Part shown: positions 62,167 through 64,000 of the stretch, in pieces
Layout of the letters: each line of letters begins with the position of its first letter
How positions within the stretch are numbered: position 1 is the first letter of the stretch
NCBI RefSeq assembly: GCF_014205335.1
Contig: NZ_JACHNH010000001.1
Location: 3,280,501-3,344,500 of the forward strand
Origin: Amorphoplanes digitatis
GTDB lineage: Bacteria > Actinomycetota > Actinomycetes > Mycobacteriales > Micromonosporaceae
Length of the DNA stretch: 64,000 nucleotides
Direction: 5' to 3'
Program-made: the position numbers and the translations under genes
The notes under the pieces: model-generated
The model's input: only the letters and a program-made list of their open reading frames with translations
What the model was told of the DNA's origin: nothing
Databases searched by the model: none

Positions 62167-62355
62167 ATGTCGATCGGTTCGCTGTTCTCGGGCATCGCCT
62201 CCACCGCGACGCTGGCGCAGGCCGACGCCTCCGCGAGCGCCGCGAAGACGCGTGAGGGCGCCCGGACGATCGCGGACCACGTCGCGGCCGCCGAGCAGGA
62301 GCCGGCCCCGGCCGCCTCGGCGACGCTCGGCACGCTGGTGGACACCTACCTCTGA
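62167..62355 (+). CDS. Small hypothetical protein
   Basis: 62 aa from the ATG at 62167 with GAGGGAG 5 nt upstream. Ala/Ser-rich, soluble, with no charged catalytic motifs; begins MSIGSLFSGIASTATL. It ends 4 nt before the convergent VOC stop. Codon usage and ribosome site look genuine. Function unknown. Confidence 0.6.
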   Translation: MSIGSLFSGIASTATLAQADASASAAKTREGARTIADHVAAAEQEPAPAASATLGTLVDTYL

Positions 62356-62359
62356 GCGG

Positions 62360-62770
62360 TCAGGCACCCTGCTGGAGGATCCGGATCGCGTTGCCGGACG
62401 GATCACGCAGGCCCATGTCGGTGCCGTAGAAGTGATCGGTGGGCTCCTGCGTGAAGTCGGTGAAACCGCCCGCCTTCAGCGTCTCGTAAAGCCCGCGGAC
62501 ATCGTCGCTGTTGAGCACGATGCCGTTCATGGCGCCCTTCGCGATCAGCTCGCGGAGCTGCTCGGCCGTCGCCTCGTCGTGCAGCGGCGGGCCCGGCTGC
62601 TCGAGGCAGAGCTCCGTGCCGCCGTCGCCCGGTATCCGGACCGTCAGCCAGCGGTACGAGCCCTGCCGCACGTCGTTGCCCTTCTCGAGGCCGAGCTTGC
62701 CGACGTAGAACTCCAGCGCCTCGTCCTTGTCGAGGACGTAGATGGACGCGACGTTCAGCTTGGTGATCAT
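62360..62770 (-). CDS. VOC (glyoxalase/dioxygenase) superfamily protein
   Basis: 136 aa with GGAGGAG before the ATG. Two beta-alpha-beta-beta-beta units: LNVASIYVLDKDEALEFYVGKLGLEKG, TELCLEQPGPPLH, then MNGIVLNSDDVRGLYETLKAGG and DMGLRDPSGNAIRI. A metal-site Glu and C-terminal acidic residues are plausible. Often paired in actinobacteria with an AraC regulator, of which only a remnant remains upstream. Substrate unknown. Confidence 0.88.
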   Translation of the reverse strand: MITKLNVASIYVLDKDEALEFYVGKLGLEKGNDVRQGSYRWLTVRIPGDGGTELCLEQPGPPLHDEATAEQLRELIAKGAMNGIVLNSDDVRGLYETLKAGGFTDFTQEPTDHFYGTDMGLRDPSGNAIRILQQGA

Positions 62771-62833
62771 CTGGGCTCCTCCGCCGTGGTGATGGAAACA
62801 TCGTCAGGCTAGGTCGGCCGAACCGGTGGCGCC

Positions 62834-63043
62834 TTATCCGGAACTGCTGTCTTTGCGTGGCCGGGTGTTGGCCAGTTGGACGCAGCCGGGCACGACGACC
62901 GGCCCGTTACCCTCGCGGTAGGCCGTCGGCGTCTCCCCGACGATCTCCCGGAACGTCCGGCTGAACGTGCCGAGGCTGTTGAAGCCGACGTCGGCGCAGA
63001 CGTCGGTGATGCTGCGGCCGGTCTCGCGCAGCAGGAAAACGGC
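62834..63043 (-). pseudogene. C-terminal remnant of an AraC-family regulator
   Basis: The frame ending at the TAA at 62834 encodes the second AraC helix-turn-helix (FLLRETGRSITDVCADVGFNSLGTFSRTFREIVGETPTAYREGN) and a tail, but a TGA at 63044-63046 stops it upstream. No N-terminal half exists before the HAD gene ends at 63080. It was probably the regulator of the VOC gene, 63 nt downstream. Confidence 0.75.
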
Positions 63044-63079
63044 TCACGCCGCAATGCTATTTCCGGGCACCGGAGCCGC

Positions 63080-63826
63080 TCAGATCGGGCAGCCGGCCAG
63101 GGCCAACGTCGCGCTCAGGCCGTTGCTGCGGCCCGGCTCGGCGGCCGGGAGCACCAGTGCCGCGCAGCCGGCCCGCACCGCGCCCGCGTCGGCCGGGCTG
63201 TCGCCGACCATCAGCGTGCGCTCCGGGTCGGCGCCGAGCATGCCGCAGGCGCGCAGGAAGATCGCCGGGTCGGGCTTGGTGCGGCCCACCTCGTAGGACA
63301 GCGTGAAGGCGTCGACCAGGCCGTCCAGCTTCCAGGCCGCGAAGTGCGGGCGGATGTCGAAGCCGATGTTGCTGACCACCCCGACCTTGATCCCGGCGTC
63401 GTGCAGGGTGCGCAGGGTCGGCTCGGTGTCCGCGTAGGGCAGCCAGCCGGCGGGGCCGAGCAGCCGCTCGTAGAGGGCGTCGGCCAGCCCCTCCACGTCG
63501 GTGCTGACCGTCTCCGCCAGGCCGGTGTATGCCGCGCGGTGGCTGTGTTCGTAGAGGTCACGGTCGGCCCAGTGCTCCGCCAGGTGCAGCGGGACGCGGT
63601 AGGGCAGCGGCCCGCCGGCCCGGCCGGCGGTGACCAGGCGGTCGGCCAGGATGGTGGCCTTGCCGCGCTCCAGCTCGCGCCCGCAGGCCGCCGCGGCGGC
63701 GACCACCCAGGTCACCGGCTCCTCCACCTGAGCGAGGGTGCCGTGGAAGTCGAAGAGCACCGCGTCGACCTGTCGGCGCGACGGGTAGGGGGTCGAATCG
63801 GCGGCATCCGGCACGCCGTGCACCAT
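63080..63826 (-). CDS. HAD-family hydrolase
   Basis: 248 aa from the ATG at 63826, with GGAGG 8 nt upstream; the longer start at 63913 would overlap the divergent helicase start and has no ribosome site. VLFDFHGTLAQ is motif I (with His between the Asp and Gly), VGVVSNIGFDI motif II, GRTKPDPAIF motif III and MVGDSPADAGAV motif IV. A type-1 cap lies between. Small-molecule phosphatase or dehalogenase-like; substrate unknown. Confidence 0.88.
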   Translation of the reverse strand: MVHGVPDAADSTPYPSRRQVDAVLFDFHGTLAQVEEPVTWVVAAAAACGRELERGKATILADRLVTAGRAGGPLPYRVPLHLAEHWADRDLYEHSHRAAYTGLAETVSTDVEGLADALYERLLGPAGWLPYADTEPTLRTLHDAGIKVGVVSNIGFDIRPHFAAWKLDGLVDAFTLSYEVGRTKPDPAIFLRACGMLGADPERTLMVGDSPADAGAVRAGCAALVLPAAEPGRSNGLSATLALAGCPI

Positions 63827-63898
63827 ACCCAGAGCCTCCGACGCAACTGTCGGCGCCGCCCGCCTAGCCATGACCTTCGTTGTGTCAGAGGTAAGCAC

Positions 63899-63904
63899 TA
63901 GCCT
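63899..63904 (+). promoter_or_regulatory. -10 box of the leaderless helicase gene
   Basis: TAGCCT, 7 nt before the ATG at 63912. This start position argues for the shorter HAD protein on the other strand. Confidence 0.5.
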
Positions 63905-63911
63905 TGTGTTC

Positions 63912-64000
63912 ATGACGAGCCGTGCCGATGATGTGAGCCCCGCCGAACGGTATGCGGCTTCGAAGCGGCGGGCGGCCCGCGCGGCCGAGTTCCCGGCCCT
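63912..64000 (+). CDS. DEAD/DEAH-box helicase, 5' end only
   Basis: Only 29 complete codons are inside the window (MTSRADDVSPAERYAAS...). The SPAERYAASKRRAARA segment matches the start of the large Ski2/Mtr4-like helicases that follow the tatAC and lipid kinase genes in actinobacteria. The helicase motifs are outside the window, so the call rests on this segment and synteny. Confidence 0.6.
   Translation, partial: MTSRADDVSPAERYAASKRRAARAAEFPA

Overview
The window is chromosomal DNA from a very GC-rich actinobacterium, most likely of the family Micromonosporaceae (Micromonospora/Actinoplanes type). The evidence is the extreme third-codon-position GC bias, a mycothiol gene (mshC), an F420-type luciferase-like oxidoreductase, a complete Pup-proteasome locus (arc, dop, pup, prcB, prcA, pafA, pafB, pafC), and many leaderless promoters in which a TANNNT -10 box lies 6-8 nt before the start codon. 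The genus is inferred; no rRNA is present.

Layout. 0-9 kb: NYN-domain protein, LysR regulator, hemerythrin-like protein and divergent M20 peptidase, DUF5703, aldo/keto reductase, LLM oxidoreductase, phosphatase, DUF3090. 8.3-10.4 kb: a PI3/4-kinase-like protein and mshC, a block conserved in actinobacteria. 10.4-22.6 kb: lipoprotein, GntR regulator, second histidine phosphatase, methyltransferase, a GntR-TetR fusion regulator facing an ABC exporter across an operator array, PAC2 protein and cobalamin-dependent metH. 22.6-42.8 kb is a more variable stretch: secreted protein, a decayed XRE regulator, a 2H phosphoesterase and an intact XRE regulator flanked by a 52-bp direct repeat, an unknown two-gene operon, an Lrp regulator divergent from an amino-acid dehydrogenase, a divergent HPRT, a CDP-alcohol phosphatidyltransferase, a hybrid histidine kinase, a zinc protease lipoprotein, a MacB/FtsX-type ABC exporter, a ribbon-helix-helix/DUF4097 pair and a NarL regulator.

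42.9-64 kb is the Pup-proteasome neighbourhood: Fe-S RecB-type nuclease, site-2 protease, TrmI, a conserved protein, ferredoxin, arc, dop, pup, an HNH/endonuclease VII gene overlapping prcB, prcB, prcA, an antisense dTDP-glucose 4,6-dehydratase, pafA, DUF3866, pafBC, tatA, tatC, a diacylglycerol-kinase-like lipid kinase and the start of a DEAD/DEAH helicase. Pup is ligated by PafA, removed by Dop, and pupylated substrates are unfolded by Arc and degraded by the 20S PrcBA core. PafBC is the known DNA-damage transcription activator, and two nucleases sit in the same neighbourhood.

The points most worth a second look are small leaderless ORFs whose stop codons overlap the start of dop (ATGA) and of DUF3090 (ATGA), an HPRT homologue with two altered active-site residues, the HNH gene overlapping prcB by 82 nt, the palindromic operators at the GntR-TetR/ABC and RHH/DUF4097 promoters, and the repeat-flanked XRE/2H-phosphoesterase segment. 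No IS element, tRNA, rRNA or CRISPR array was seen.
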